Shown here piece by piece: positions 14,674-21,803 of a stretch of DNA of 37,698 nucleotides (position 1 is its first letter; every line of letters begins with the position of its first letter). A program made the translations under genes and the position numbers. Below the pieces are notes generated by a model. That model had not been told where the DNA came from, searched no databases, and saw nothing but the letters and a program-made list of their open reading frames with translations. The DNA comes from JBBSZK01 sp964354995 (lineage in GTDB: Archaea; Nanobdellota; Nanobdellia; Pacearchaeales; GW2011-AR1), in the NCBI GenBank assembly GCA_964354995.1, contig CAYHBQ010000003.1:1-37698 (forward strand). Direction: 5' to 3'.

Positions 14674-14949
14674 ATGAAAAAAAGCGTGCGTTTGTTTCTT
14701 ACGGGAAATGTGCAACCCATGTTCTTTGCACCCTATCTTAAGGATGAAGCGACGTTGCTCAATGTTCGGGGATTTGTGCGCACCTTAGAAGATAAACGCA
14801 TTGAGGTTTTTCTTGAAGGAGATGCAAAGGCTGTTGATGAGATGATTCCCAAGTGTAAAACAGGACCGTATAACACGACGATAAAAAATGTGGATATGCA
14901 AGAAGCTCGATTTCAAGACTTCAAGGATTTTAGAATTATGAAGATATGA
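14674..14949 (+). CDS. Acylphosphatase-like protein lacking catalytic residues, 91 aa
   Basis: Length, strand order and motifs (RLFLTGNVQPMFFAPYLKDE; NVRGFVRTLEDKRIEVFLEG) are those of the ~90-aa acylphosphatase fold. The active-site Arg, which normally follows VQGVxF in the phosphate loop, is A19 here, and the catalytic Asn of VRN is T37. The protein is therefore probably not an acylphosphatase but a ligand-binding or structural derivative. TATA box TATATTAAA lies 27 nt before the ATG. The 3' end is partly duplicated downstream. Confidence 0.8.
   Translation: MKKSVRLFLTGNVQPMFFAPYLKDEATLLNVRGFVRTLEDKRIEVFLEGDAKAVDEMIPKCKTGPYNTTIKNVDMQEARFQDFKDFRIMKI
14917..14933 (+). repeat. Direct repeat, copy 1 (within acylphosphatase-like gene)
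   Basis: GACTTCAAGGATTTTAG, identical to 14983-14999. Copy 1 encodes the DFKDFR end of the protein; copy 2 would encode the same residues and its own stop. Confidence 0.7.
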
Positions 14950-14996
14950 AATCCTTGTATCTTCGGTTCTTACGAACCTTCAGACTTCAAGGATTT
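14949..14996 (+). terminator. Nested hairpin after the acylphosphatase-like gene
   Basis: AAATCCTTG (14949-14957) pairs with CAAGGATTT (14988-14996), and inside it GGTTC (14965-14969) pairs with GAACC (14974-14978) around a TTAC loop. It begins at the stop codon. It may stabilise the 3' end or act as terminator; no oligo-T run follows. Confidence 0.4.
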
Positions 14997-14999
14997 TAG
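14983..14999 (+). repeat. Direct repeat, copy 2
   Basis: Second copy of GACTTCAAGGATTTTAG, 66 nt downstream of the first, followed by GATTCTAATGATGTGA, which resembles the AATTATGAAGATATGA after copy 1. Confidence 0.7.
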
Positions 15000-15047
15000 G
15001 ATTCTAATGATGTGAATTCTTAGACTTTCTTTTCTTGATGAAGTAAG

Positions 15048-15224
15048 TTATAGTGGGATTATTGAGGATACAATCAAATCTCCAATAATTAAACCGATTG
15101 TGAACTCTGGTTCTTCTCTAATAATGTTCGTGCCGTTGGTAATGAAAGAGTTAATTATACCTATCAAAAGAATAGCCCAAAAATACCATCTGCTAAAGAC
15201 CCATTCAGAATAGTTCTTCTGCAT
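15048..15224 (-). CDS. Small membrane protein, 58 aa
   Basis: Short frame MQKNYSEWVFSRWYFWAILL... with two hydrophobic segments (about 9-30 and 42-58), opposite in strand to its neighbours, in an otherwise empty 350-nt stretch. Support for it being real: a good TATA box (AGCTTATATGG, 15255-15245 on the minus strand) is centred 26 nt before the ATG, the spacing of leaderless genes in this genome. Function unknown. Confidence 0.5.
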   Translation of the reverse strand: MQKNYSEWVFSRWYFWAILLIGIINSFITNGTNIIREEPEFTIGLIIGDLIVSSIIPL

Positions 15225-15301
15225 CAAGTAAACTGTTCAATTAACCATATAAGCTTTTCTGGGTCCTGAAGATTTAAATAGAGTAAGCCATCTTTAATGA
15301 C

Positions 15302-15616
15302 GTGAAACGAAAAAAGGTGAAAGTCGCAGTTCCTCGCCCTGCAAGAGTTATATTACAGTACCGTGTTGTGGCTCTTTTAATTTTGGGCGTTGGTGTTTTA
15401 GGGCTTTTGTATGCACCTTTGGATAAAAATAACGTGTATCTCTCTCCGGGGTGTGATAACGGAGAGTTGTGTTGCCTATGCGGTTCGAATTACGTATGTT
15501 TTGCATCCGAGTCGGGAGAGTGTCCCCTTATAGACCCTGCAACAGGCGCACGTTGCGCACTAGCTCGCGAAGACGCAAAGAACCTTTGTACGGCCTCGCC
15601 TAGCCTCAGGCCATAA
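15302..15616 (+). CDS. Single-pass membrane protein with Cys-rich exterior, 104 aa
   Basis: Basic N-terminus (MKRKKVKVAVPRPARV), one hydrophobic segment at about 24-42 (VALLILGVGVLGLLYAPL), then a secreted Cys-rich part with the pattern C-x6-CCLC-x5-C-x7-C-x10-C-x9-C. Probably anchored with its C-terminal domain outside and disulfide-bonded. GTG start: a TATA box GATTTAAATA (15271-15280) lies 26 nt upstream. No family recognised. Confidence 0.6.
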   Translation: MKRKKVKVAVPRPARVILQYRVVALLILGVGVLGLLYAPLDKNNVYLSPGCDNGELCCLCGSNYVCFASESGECPLIDPATGARCALAREDAKNLCTASPSLRP

Positions 15617-15647
15617 CTTCTATAAACCTCACATTTCTCATTAGGCT

Positions 15648-17153
15648 ATGGGACGACAAGATGAAATTGTTGCTGAGCGAATAAAGAAATTGCACGCGTT
15701 ACGAAAACTGAAAATTAATCCCTACCCTAACACTTTTGATGTACAAGATTCTTCGAAAGCATTACACGAGAAACATGCAAAACTTAAAAACGAAGCCTAT
15801 GCGAAGGGCACAGTAAAAATCGCAGGACGATTAACGAGTGTGCGAGACCTTGGAAAGATTGCCTTTGGCACATTATATGACGGTGTCGGAACGATTCAAG
15901 TCGTTCTGCAAGAAAAAGAGACTCCCGAAAAGGTTCGAGAATTCTTCAAAGAATTTATCGATATGGGTGATTTTGTGGGCGTTATAGGAAGCGTGTTTCG
16001 AACGAAGCGCGGCGAACTTTCGGTGATGGTTGAAAAACTCGAATTGCTTACGAAATCGATATTGCCTCTGCCCGATAAGTTTCATGGAATTGTTGATGAC
16101 GAAGAACGATTACGTAAGAGATACTTGGAGATTATCACAAACCCTGAAACACGAGAGACGTTTGTGCGCAAATCTAAATTCTGGGAGACTATGCGCTCTT
16201 TTCTGAAGGAGCGTGGATTTCTCGAGGTAGAAACACCGGTGCTTGAAAATAGCGCGGGCGGAGCGAGTGCAACACCGTTTGCAACCCATCATAATGCGCT
16301 TAACTTAGATGTATATCTGCGCATCTCGATGGGTGAACTCTGGCAAAAAAAATGTATGGTTGCAGGTTATCCAAGAACATTTGAGATTGGACGACAATTT
16401 AGAAACGAAGGTATGGATGCAGAGCATTTGCAAGATTATACGCAGATGGAATTCTACTGGGGATATGCCAACTACGAAATGGGTATGAAACTTGTTGAAG
16501 AACTATACAAAACACTTGCGAAAGAAGTATACGGAAAGACGAAGTTTTCCTATGGGGAACATGAGTTTGATATAGGAAAGAAATGGAGCGTTATTGATTA
16601 TGCGGACACTATTAAGAAAGAACTCAAGATAGATATTTTCAACGCGACAAAGCAAGAAATGGAAAAAAAGCTGCGAGAATTGAAACAAGAATTTGCACCT
16701 ACTCTTGAAAGAGGCAGGCTCATGGACTTATTGTGGAAAGTCTGTCGTAAGAAAATTGCCGGACCCGTATTCCTGACTGGGCAGCCTGTTGAAGTTTCTC
16801 CTTTGGCTAAACGCAATCCGAGCGATTCTCGTAAGGTTGAGCAATTTCAGATTATTCTTGCAGGCACCGAAATGGGTAACGGATACAGTGAATTAAACGA
16901 CCCGTTTGACCAAGAAGAGCGTTTTCAAGAACAGCGGAAGATGAAAGAGGCGGGCGATAGTGAAGCACAGGAACATGATGAAAGTTTCGTTGAAGCCTTA
17001 AAATATGGAATGCCTCCCACATGTGGATTTGGAGTTTCAGAACGGCTGTTTTCACTCTTTGAGAATAAGCCTATACGTGAGTGTGTGATTTTTCCCCTGA
17101 TGCGTCCCCTAGAAGAAATTAAAGAAAAACACGAGGTAAAGAAGAATGGTTGA
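15648..17153 (+). CDS. lysS: Lysyl-tRNA synthetase, class II, 501 aa
   Basis: Charges tRNA-Lys. N-terminal OB-fold anticodon domain (about 50-145: VKIAGRLTSVRDLGKIAFGT...), then the class II core: motif 1 near FLEVETPVLENSAGGASATP, motif 2 RTFEIGRQFRNEGMDAEH, DYTQMEFYWGYANYEMG, and motif 3 MPPTCGFGVSERLFSLF with the ending FPLMRP. Motif 3 has CGFGVSERL where bacterial LysRS usually has GLGIGIDRL. Many euryarchaea instead use class I LysRS, so a class II enzyme fits DPANN-type gene content. TATA TTCTATAAAC is 25 nt before the ATG. The last 8 nt overlap the histone-fold gene. Confidence 0.95.
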   Translation: MGRQDEIVAERIKKLHALRKLKINPYPNTFDVQDSSKALHEKHAKLKNEAYAKGTVKIAGRLTSVRDLGKIAFGTLYDGVGTIQVVLQEKETPEKVREFFKEFIDMGDFVGVIGSVFRTKRGELSVMVEKLELLTKSILPLPDKFHGIVDDEERLRKRYLEIITNPETRETFVRKSKFWETMRSFLKERGFLEVETPVLENSAGGASATPFATHHNALNLDVYLRISMGELWQKKCMVAGYPRTFEIGRQFRNEGMDAEHLQDYTQMEFYWGYANYEMGMKLVEELYKTLAKEVYGKTKFSYGEHEFDIGKKWSVIDYADTIKKELKIDIFNATKQEMEKKLRELKQEFAPTLERGRLMDLLWKVCRKKIAGPVFLTGQPVEVSPLAKRNPSDSRKVEQFQIILAGTEMGNGYSELNDPFDQEERFQEQRKMKEAGDSEAQEHDESFVEALKYGMPPTCGFGVSERLFSLFENKPIRECVIFPLMRPLEEIKEKHEVKKNG

Positions 17154-17322
17154 TGATATTGAACTGATTGTAAAAAGCAAAATAAAGGCTGCAGTGCCTG
17201 AATTGAGTGTAGCTAGTGAAGTTCCTGAAGCATTGAACAAAAAAGTTTTAAAAATCCTTGAAGATGCGGCTCACCGTGCAAAGCTCAACGGCAGACGAAC
17301 GTTGTACGCACGAGACTTATAG
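17146..17322 (+). CDS. Single histone-fold protein, DUF1931-like, 58 aa
   Basis: Small helical protein: KSKIKAAVPELSVASEVPEA, LNKKVLKILEDAAHRAKLNG and a terminal RRTLYARDL. The helix-short strand-long helix pattern with a closing RRT-phi-x-x-x-DL is that of the archaeal histone-fold DUF1931-like proteins. It probably dimerises; whether it binds DNA is unknown. Its ATG lies inside the last codons of lysS (8-nt overlap), so it is translationally coupled to it. At 58 aa it is easily missed by annotation. Confidence 0.75.
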   Translation: MVDDIELIVKSKIKAAVPELSVASEVPEALNKKVLKILEDAAHRAKLNGRRTLYARDL

Positions 17323-17390
17323 GGCTCCGCAAAACTCTTAAACTTGTCTTTCTTCCTCAAGTGACGTTAGAAACGTGAAAGGGGGTAGAT

Positions 17391-18185
17391 ATGATGAAAT
17401 ATACTTATTTGTTGTATGGATTTGCTATTTTTGCAGCCTTTCTCCTGATTGCAGGTGCGGCCTATGCTGAAAGCGGTTCTGACGATGATGACGAATCTGA
17501 CGATTCTGACGATGATGATTCGGATGACTCTTCTGACGATAGTGATGATGACAGCACATCGACGTCGGATATCGTCCCTGAAGACGATTCTGACGATTTA
17601 TTAGAGTACGAATCTGAGCTCGAGGACGATGTATCGGGTAAGACCCTTCGAGCAACCATCGGATTTTATGGTCACGGGTATGCATTGCAAGGTGAAACTG
17701 GAGTGTTACTAACCCTTGTGGGAGTACATAAAGCGACTATCTCGGTCAATGAGGACCGTGTAAGTCAAAGCTTCACACGTGCAACACTTCGCGTGGGTAA
17801 AGAAGAATACAAACTTACGCGAGCTGTAAATGCACTAGAAGAACAACTTCCTGTGAACACTGTTACCTTTGCTGTGATTGATGAAGGTGATGCGATCGGT
17901 ACGTTGACGCTTAATGCCGGCACAGCCTATGATACGGGATTTGCTGTACGAACGGGGACGCTTATGATTGGGGAAGAGTCTTGGGATGTGACTATTGCCA
18001 CACAAGTGCGTGCCATTAAAGGCAACCTTGAACGTGCTAATGTCAAGGCGATTCGACCACGTACTACTGACGTTGCCTCTGTTGAAGATGCGACGACTCC
18101 GGTAGAAGCGACCTCTCGACGCGGATTCTGGGCGCGATTGTTCGGAAGAGAAGATCGCTCAGGTAGCAACTCGGGAAGCAACTAA
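17391..18185 (+). CDS. Secreted protein with Asp/Ser-rich N-terminus, 264 aa
   Basis: Signal peptide (hydrophobic 8-24, cleavage after AAYA), then ~45 residues almost wholly Asp/Ser (about 28-75), a likely ion-binding or disordered spacer. A beta-rich domain follows (about 85-215) with internal repeats RATLRVGKEEYKLT and RTGTLMIGEESWDVT. The C-terminal region is Thr/Arg-rich and ends RRGFWARLFGREDRSG. The second secreted gene (19094) has the same RGTLMIG motif and FWARLFG end. Start supported by GGGGGTAGAT just before the ATG; a second ATG follows at once. TATA-like CTCTTAAAC at 17334-17342 implies a ~26-nt leader. T-rich terminator downstream. Confidence 0.7.
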   Translation: MMKYTYLLYGFAIFAAFLLIAGAAYAESGSDDDDESDDSDDDDSDDSSDDSDDDSTSTSDIVPEDDSDDLLEYESELEDDVSGKTLRATIGFYGHGYALQGETGVLLTLVGVHKATISVNEDRVSQSFTRATLRVGKEEYKLTRAVNALEEQLPVNTVTFAVIDEGDAIGTLTLNAGTAYDTGFAVRTGTLMIGEESWDVTIATQVRAIKGNLERANVKAIRPRTTDVASVEDATTPVEATSRRGFWARLFGREDRSGSNSGSN

Positions 18186-18190
18186 AGAAA

Positions 18191-18210
18191 AATTATTTTT
18201 TATTTTTTGT
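18191..18210 (+). terminator. T-rich terminator after the Asp-rich secreted protein
   Basis: A/T run dominated by T (AATTATTTTTTATTTTTTGT), beginning 5 nt after the stop codon at 18185; consistent with archaeal oligo-T termination. Confidence 0.45.
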
Positions 18211-18225
18211 TCCGTTTTGGTTCCA
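18207..18225 (+). promoter_or_regulatory. GTTCC-N6-GTTCC promoter repeat, copy 1
   Basis: TTGTTCCGTTTTGGTTCCA, identical over 19 bp to 18991-19009. It is a direct repeat of GTTCC with 11-bp periodicity (one helical turn). It ends 6 bases upstream of the TATA box (CTATTTAAAG, 18232-18241) of the membrane winged-helix gene, the position of an archaeal activator site next to the BRE/TATA. Confidence 0.6.
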
Positions 18226-18261
18226 GTCAATCTATTTAAAGCGTGAGGCTCTGTGTTTGGT

Positions 18262-18990
18262 ATGAACCGATTGTGGATTATGCTCATCTTTATGGGGCTC
18301 ATGCTTTCCTCTGCGAGCGCATTGACACAAGTTACGATTTACGTTGATGCGGTGGGTGATGCGCTCTTTCTTGGTGTATCTGATGAGAGTCCTGCTCTTC
18401 CTACGGGAATAACTCTTGCTAATGGAAGAATAAATGGATATACGTCAACGCTCACTCAAAAAGAGGGCGACATTTGGACGTTCTCATTTGCACTTGCGCC
18501 CAGCGAGATGGTGATAAGTCTTCCTGAAGGCGCTGTTATAAAATCGATTTCGAGTGGTGAAATAACCCTTGAACAGGGGCAGATTGCCGTGTACGCCGTC
18601 AACGGCACGACCATTAGGTATTCTATCGAAAAGAAAACGACTTCCAATGGTATCGGTGCGTTCGTGACAATTATCGGAGCGCTTATCGCGATTGTTGTAA
18701 TCGCCTATATTGCCAATTATAGAAATAGGGAGAGACACACGCGTACTGTACCGACAAAGCGGAAAAAGGTTCATCGCTTGGAGGTTATTAGCTCTGTGCT
18801 TAATGAGCGTGAAAACCTTATCCTTGAAAAGTTACGGGAAACGGGCAAGACAAAAATGTCGTATCTTCGTAAAGGCTGCGACCTTCCAAAAGCTTCGTTT
18901 TCTCGTCATATTCATGAACTGGTGAAGAAAAAACTTGTCAAGCTTTCGGGCGAAGGAAAGAATAAATTTGTTGAATTAGCCGTTAAGTGA
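18262..18990 (+). CDS. Membrane-anchored winged-helix transcription regulator, 242 aa
   Basis: Signal peptide or first hydrophobic segment at residues 4-22 (cleavage near SASA), an extracellular beta-rich domain (about 25-125), one transmembrane segment (about 130-152: GAFVTIIGALIAIVVIAYIA), a basic linker, and a cytoplasmic winged helix (about 172-242: VLNERENLILEKLRETGKTK, then LPKASFSRHIHELVKKKLV and the wing LSGEGKNKFVEL). This is the arrangement of a one-piece sensor-regulator. ATG 18262 is chosen because the TATA box is centred about 26 nt upstream; GTG 18253 is the alternative. It lies between two related secreted-protein genes and carries the 19-bp repeat in its own promoter, so autoregulation and control of the next gene are likely. 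Confidence 0.75.
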   Translation: MNRLWIMLIFMGLMLSSASALTQVTIYVDAVGDALFLGVSDESPALPTGITLANGRINGYTSTLTQKEGDIWTFSFALAPSEMVISLPEGAVIKSISSGEITLEQGQIAVYAVNGTTIRYSIEKKTTSNGIGAFVTIIGALIAIVVIAYIANYRNRERHTRTVPTKRKKVHRLEVISSVLNERENLILEKLRETGKTKMSYLRKGCDLPKASFSRHIHELVKKKLVKLSGEGKNKFVELAVK

Positions 18991-19009
18991 TTGTTCCGTT
19001 TTGGTTCCA
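18991..19009 (+). promoter_or_regulatory. GTTCC-N6-GTTCC promoter repeat, copy 2
   Basis: Identical to 18207-18225. A further half-site, GGTTCCAGAC (19015-19024), follows and abuts the TATA box GGCTTATAACC (19027-19037) of the second secreted gene, giving three GTTCC half-sites in a row. It starts at the stop codon of the regulator gene. Confidence 0.6.
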
Positions 19010-19093
19010 TTCCTGGTTCCAGACAGGGCTTATAACCTCCCTCTTTCTAAGAAACGTATGAAAAACACTATCTCTGAAAGGAGGTTTGTACAC

Positions 19094-19942
19094 ATGAAAA
19101 CTGCTATACTTATAGCCGGATTGCTTATGTTAAGCGTTATTACCGCAGGGTTTACCGCTGCACAAGAGCAAGAGCCTGAAAGAGGGTATGCAAACCCTAT
19201 TTCGGTCAAGCCTATGCGTGTCCAGGCAATCAGCCCTCACGCATTTGCGGTACAGGAAGTAACAGGTTCTGTCAGACCTATTGATGTTGCTGCTTCTGCA
19301 GCAGGCATACAGAGCAGCGATGTTGAAGAAGTGCTTGCGGCCCTTGAGGCAGATACAGACTCTTCGCTTCGTGCGGCTGCGTTCTCTCGCGTTACGGTGG
19401 GGAACGGATATGCTGAAAATACGCAAGGTCAACTTGAATTAGCTCGGATTGTGCTCGCAAGCCGTTCGCTTGTTAGCCCTCAGAGCGTCAATGAAGCCAG
19501 CGTACTGCACCGAGGCACGCTTATGATTGGAAATACCAAACTTACGCTTGCACAGGAAAACTCTGATGAGTCTCCTGATAGCTATCGATTTACGCTCCTT
19601 TACAATGGGGCAGAAGTCGGAGAGGCAACAATCCACGTGACTAAGGAATCTGGCTCTATACGCGTTTTTGAAGGAACGTTCTCATTTGCACTTGCAGATG
19701 AAAATGCTGCTGAGCTCTCAGAATCTGGTTCGCTTGTTCTTATAACTAAGACGGTCGGATCTGTTCGCAAGAGCACATCAGACGAAACCCAAATTGAAGT
19801 TGATGATGGCGTTGGACGATTGAATAAGGGAATACCCTCTTCAGCTGGCGCCGCTAATACCGATAGCGCAACCGAATCAGAAGACGCTGCACAAGCGCCT
19901 GGTTCGTGGACGCGATTCTGGGCTCGTCTCTTCGGAAACTAA
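19094..19942 (+). CDS. Secreted protein paralogous to 17391-18185, 282 aa
   Basis: Signal peptide MKTAILIAGLLMLSVITAGF (cleaved near AAQ), then a mature beta-rich domain. RGTLMIGNTKLTLAQ (about 140-154), YNGAEVGEATIHV and EGTFSFALADENA align in order with the repeats of the protein at 17391. The Ser/Ala/Thr-rich tail ends SWTRFWARLFGN, matching the FWARLFG ending of the paralogue. ATG 19094 is preferred to the upstream in-frame starts because a strong Shine-Dalgarno AAGGAGGT (19078-19085) precedes it. Transcription probably starts about 37 nt upstream, from the TATA box next to the GTTCC repeats. Surface or extracellular role, function unknown. Confidence 0.72.
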   Translation: MKTAILIAGLLMLSVITAGFTAAQEQEPERGYANPISVKPMRVQAISPHAFAVQEVTGSVRPIDVAASAAGIQSSDVEEVLAALEADTDSSLRAAAFSRVTVGNGYAENTQGQLELARIVLASRSLVSPQSVNEASVLHRGTLMIGNTKLTLAQENSDESPDSYRFTLLYNGAEVGEATIHVTKESGSIRVFEGTFSFALADENAAELSESGSLVLITKTVGSVRKSTSDETQIEVDDGVGRLNKGIPSSAGAANTDSATESEDAAQAPGSWTRFWARLFGN

Positions 19943-19946
19943 CGAG

Positions 19947-19978
19947 TCTTTTTTTATTTTATTTTTCTTTTTTTCTTT
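19947..19978 (+). terminator. Long T-rich terminator after the second secreted gene
   Basis: Thirty bases of mostly T broken by single A or C, starting 5 nt after the stop codon. It mirrors the tract after the first secreted gene. Confidence 0.5.
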
Positions 19979-20010
19979 AATTTTATATACCCCTCACCAA
20001 TAGGTTACGT

Positions 20011-20403
20011 ATGTCGAATAAAGCAAAGGGGTCTAAAGCTGAGCGCGAACTGGTTGATCTCTTTACACACCATGGCTGGCGCGCTGCACGTGTTGCCGGA
20101 AGTGGCGTGAATGATAATTCTCCGTGCGACTTATTTGCAGGCAAACTGGGAAAAAAGGGCGTTGTTGTTGAAGCTAAATCGAGCAAGAAAACGCGCATTT
20201 ACATAACTCGCCAACAAATTGAAGACTTTATGTTGTTTGGAGAAATGATGGGCTTGCGTACGGTTATTGCCGCGCGATTCAACCGCGAAGGATGGTATTT
20301 TTTAGAAACGAGTCAATTGGAAAATACGGGCGCAAACTGGGTCGCATCGCTTGAGAACTGTAAAACAAATGGAAAACGATTCGCACAGTTCTTTGAAGGA
20401 TAG
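20011..20403 (+). CDS. hjc: Archaeal Holliday junction resolvase Hjc, 130 aa
   Basis: Nuclease that resolves four-way junctions in recombination. The catalytic residues of the PD-(D/E)xK fold are in place: E11 in KGSKAERELVDLF, D40 in NSPCDLFAG, and E54/K56 in VVVEAKSSKK; the loop IYITRQQIEDFMLFGEMMGL and the C-terminal strand AARFNREGWYFLE complete the family pattern. Normal length. TATA box TTTATATACC (19982-19991) lies 25 nt before the ATG. Confidence 0.92.
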   Translation: MSNKAKGSKAERELVDLFTHHGWRAARVAGSGVNDNSPCDLFAGKLGKKGVVVEAKSSKKTRIYITRQQIEDFMLFGEMMGLRTVIAARFNREGWYFLETSQLENTGANWVASLENCKTNGKRFAQFFEG

Positions 20404-20445
20404 CCTGGTGAAAAGAACTATAAACAAGAAAGTTTAAAGATTACT

Positions 20446-20556
20446 ATGAAACGACATAGCAGAGTTGCACGAATTAAGTTTGAACGGCTTGAGATGAAGC
20501 GATTACATCGAGAAGTCAAACAACAAGTTAAACATAAGAAGCAAGCAGGCTATTAG
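20446..20556 (+). CDS. Tiny basic protein, 36 aa
   Basis: MKRHSRVARIKFERLEMKRL..., a single basic amphipathic helix with Lys/Arg/His making up about 45% of residues. Below the usual size cut-off, but ACTATAAAC (20417-20425) lies 25 nt before the ATG, the leaderless spacing of this genome. Its composition suggests RNA or DNA binding. It lies between hjc and the convergent thioredoxin reductase gene, overlapping the latter's stop by 4 nt. Confidence 0.4.
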   Translation: MKRHSRVARIKFERLEMKRLHREVKQQVKHKKQAGY

Positions 20557-21509
20557 TCTGAGGTTATTCTATTTCGTGTAATAAATTCGTAGGCACTGTA
20601 TGCTGCCGTACATCCTTCTGCGACGCCCGTTATTGCTTGTTTGAACGGCTTATCGGCTACATCGCCCGCGGCATACACGCCCAGGACGTTTGTCTCTGAG
20701 GTTTTGTGATTGATTATAATCTCCTTTTTCTCATTAAGTTTCACTCCGAGAGGAACCGCAAGTTCGGAAAGAATGTCGTGACCTATCGCGACGAACACTC
20801 CTTCGAGCTTGAGTTCTTTTGTGCCCTTGTAGAGTTTATCAAGCGTCACGGACTCCACACAATCGGAACCGTTAACCTTGACAACATTTGTTTTAGTAAT
20901 TACCTCTATTTTTTTATTCTGCTTAATGCGTATACGGTTAATAGGCTCTGCACGTATCTCATCGCCTCGGTAGATGATATACGCTTTTTTTGCGTGTTCG
21001 GCAAGTACGAGCGCGTCTTTTGCTGCCGTGTCCGCTCCTCCGACAACGGCGACTGTCTTGTTGCGGTAGAGGGGGGCATCGCATAAGGCGCAATAGGCTA
21101 CTCCTTTGTTTTCGAGTTCAAACGCACCGGGCACGGTTAACTTCCTCCACTTAGTTCCCGTTGCAATAAGTATTGTTTTTGCACTGTAACTATCTTCTGC
21201 AGTCTGTATACTAAATCCGGTTTTGTCTTTCTTTACGCTTTCGACACGTTCTTCTCGTATAGTAACAAGGTCGTACGACTCTGCGTGCTTTCGAATATTG
21301 TCTGCAAGCTCTTGTCCGGTAAGACGAATAAACCCGGGATAATTTTCGACTACATTGGTCGTAGTAATAACGCCTCCGATAGCCATCTCGGAGCCATGAG
21401 ACGTGCCAAAACAAATGGTGTTAAGCCCTAGACGGGCGGCGTACATGGCGGCCGCTAGTCCGGTGCCTCCTGCACCAATAATCCCGAAATCGTATTCTTT
21501 TTTTACCAT
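20553..21509 (-). CDS. trxB: Thioredoxin reductase, 318 aa
   Basis: FAD/NAD(P)H disulfide oxidoreductase. FAD site GAGGTG (12-17), the redox pair C140/C143 in GVAYCALCDAP (canonical CATCDG), the nucleotide site VVGGADTAAKDALVLAE (155-171) where GGGDSA is usual, and the closing YAAGDVADKPFKQAITGVAEG FAD motif. The change of GGGD to GGAD and Ser to Thr may affect NADPH preference. It overlaps the upstream glutaredoxin-like gene by 7 nt, so reductase and substrate are made together. Confidence 0.93.
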   Translation of the reverse strand: MVKKEYDFGIIGAGGTGLAAAMYAARLGLNTICFGTSHGSEMAIGGVITTTNVVENYPGFIRLTGQELADNIRKHAESYDLVTIREERVESVKKDKTGFSIQTAEDSYSAKTILIATGTKWRKLTVPGAFELENKGVAYCALCDAPLYRNKTVAVVGGADTAAKDALVLAEHAKKAYIIYRGDEIRAEPINRIRIKQNKKIEVITKTNVVKVNGSDCVESVTLDKLYKGTKELKLEGVFVAIGHDILSELAVPLGVKLNEKKEIIINHKTSETNVLGVYAAGDVADKPFKQAITGVAEGCTAAYSAYEFITRNRITSD

Positions 21510-21784
21510 AACTTAAATTTTTTTGGTTTCATCCCGAGTGCTTTTCGCACGGCACGCTCATCGAATCCTACGATGATAGTTCCTCGTGCATCAATGACCG
21601 GAACGCCTTGTTGGCCTGACTTTTTAATCATTTCTTGCGCGGCTTTGGTGCTTGTACCTACGTTGATTGACGTAAACGCAATCTTGTTTTCGCGCAAAAA
21701 CTCTTTCGCCTTTATGCACCACGGGCAATAGTCTGTTGAATACACGAGCACCTTTGGTTTTGCAGGGCGCTTTTTAGCAGGCAT
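21503..21784 (-). CDS. Glutaredoxin/NrdH-like redox protein, 93 aa
   Basis: Thioredoxin-fold disulfide carrier: VLVYSTDYCPWCIKAKEFLR with active cysteines C20 and C23, the cis-Pro segment QGVPVIDARG and the C-terminal VGFDERAVRKALG. ATG 21784 is chosen because a TATA box (TTTATAAAAA on the minus strand, about 21815-21806) lies 26 nt upstream; longer in-frame starts would cross the promoter. First gene of an operon with thioredoxin reductase, which probably reduces it. Confidence 0.88.
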   Translation of the reverse strand: MPAKKRPAKPKVLVYSTDYCPWCIKAKEFLRENKIAFTSINVGTSTKAAQEMIKKSGQQGVPVIDARGTIIVGFDERAVRKALGMKPKKFKLW

Positions 21785-21803
21785 GACGTCGGAAGCCGAG
21801 TGC

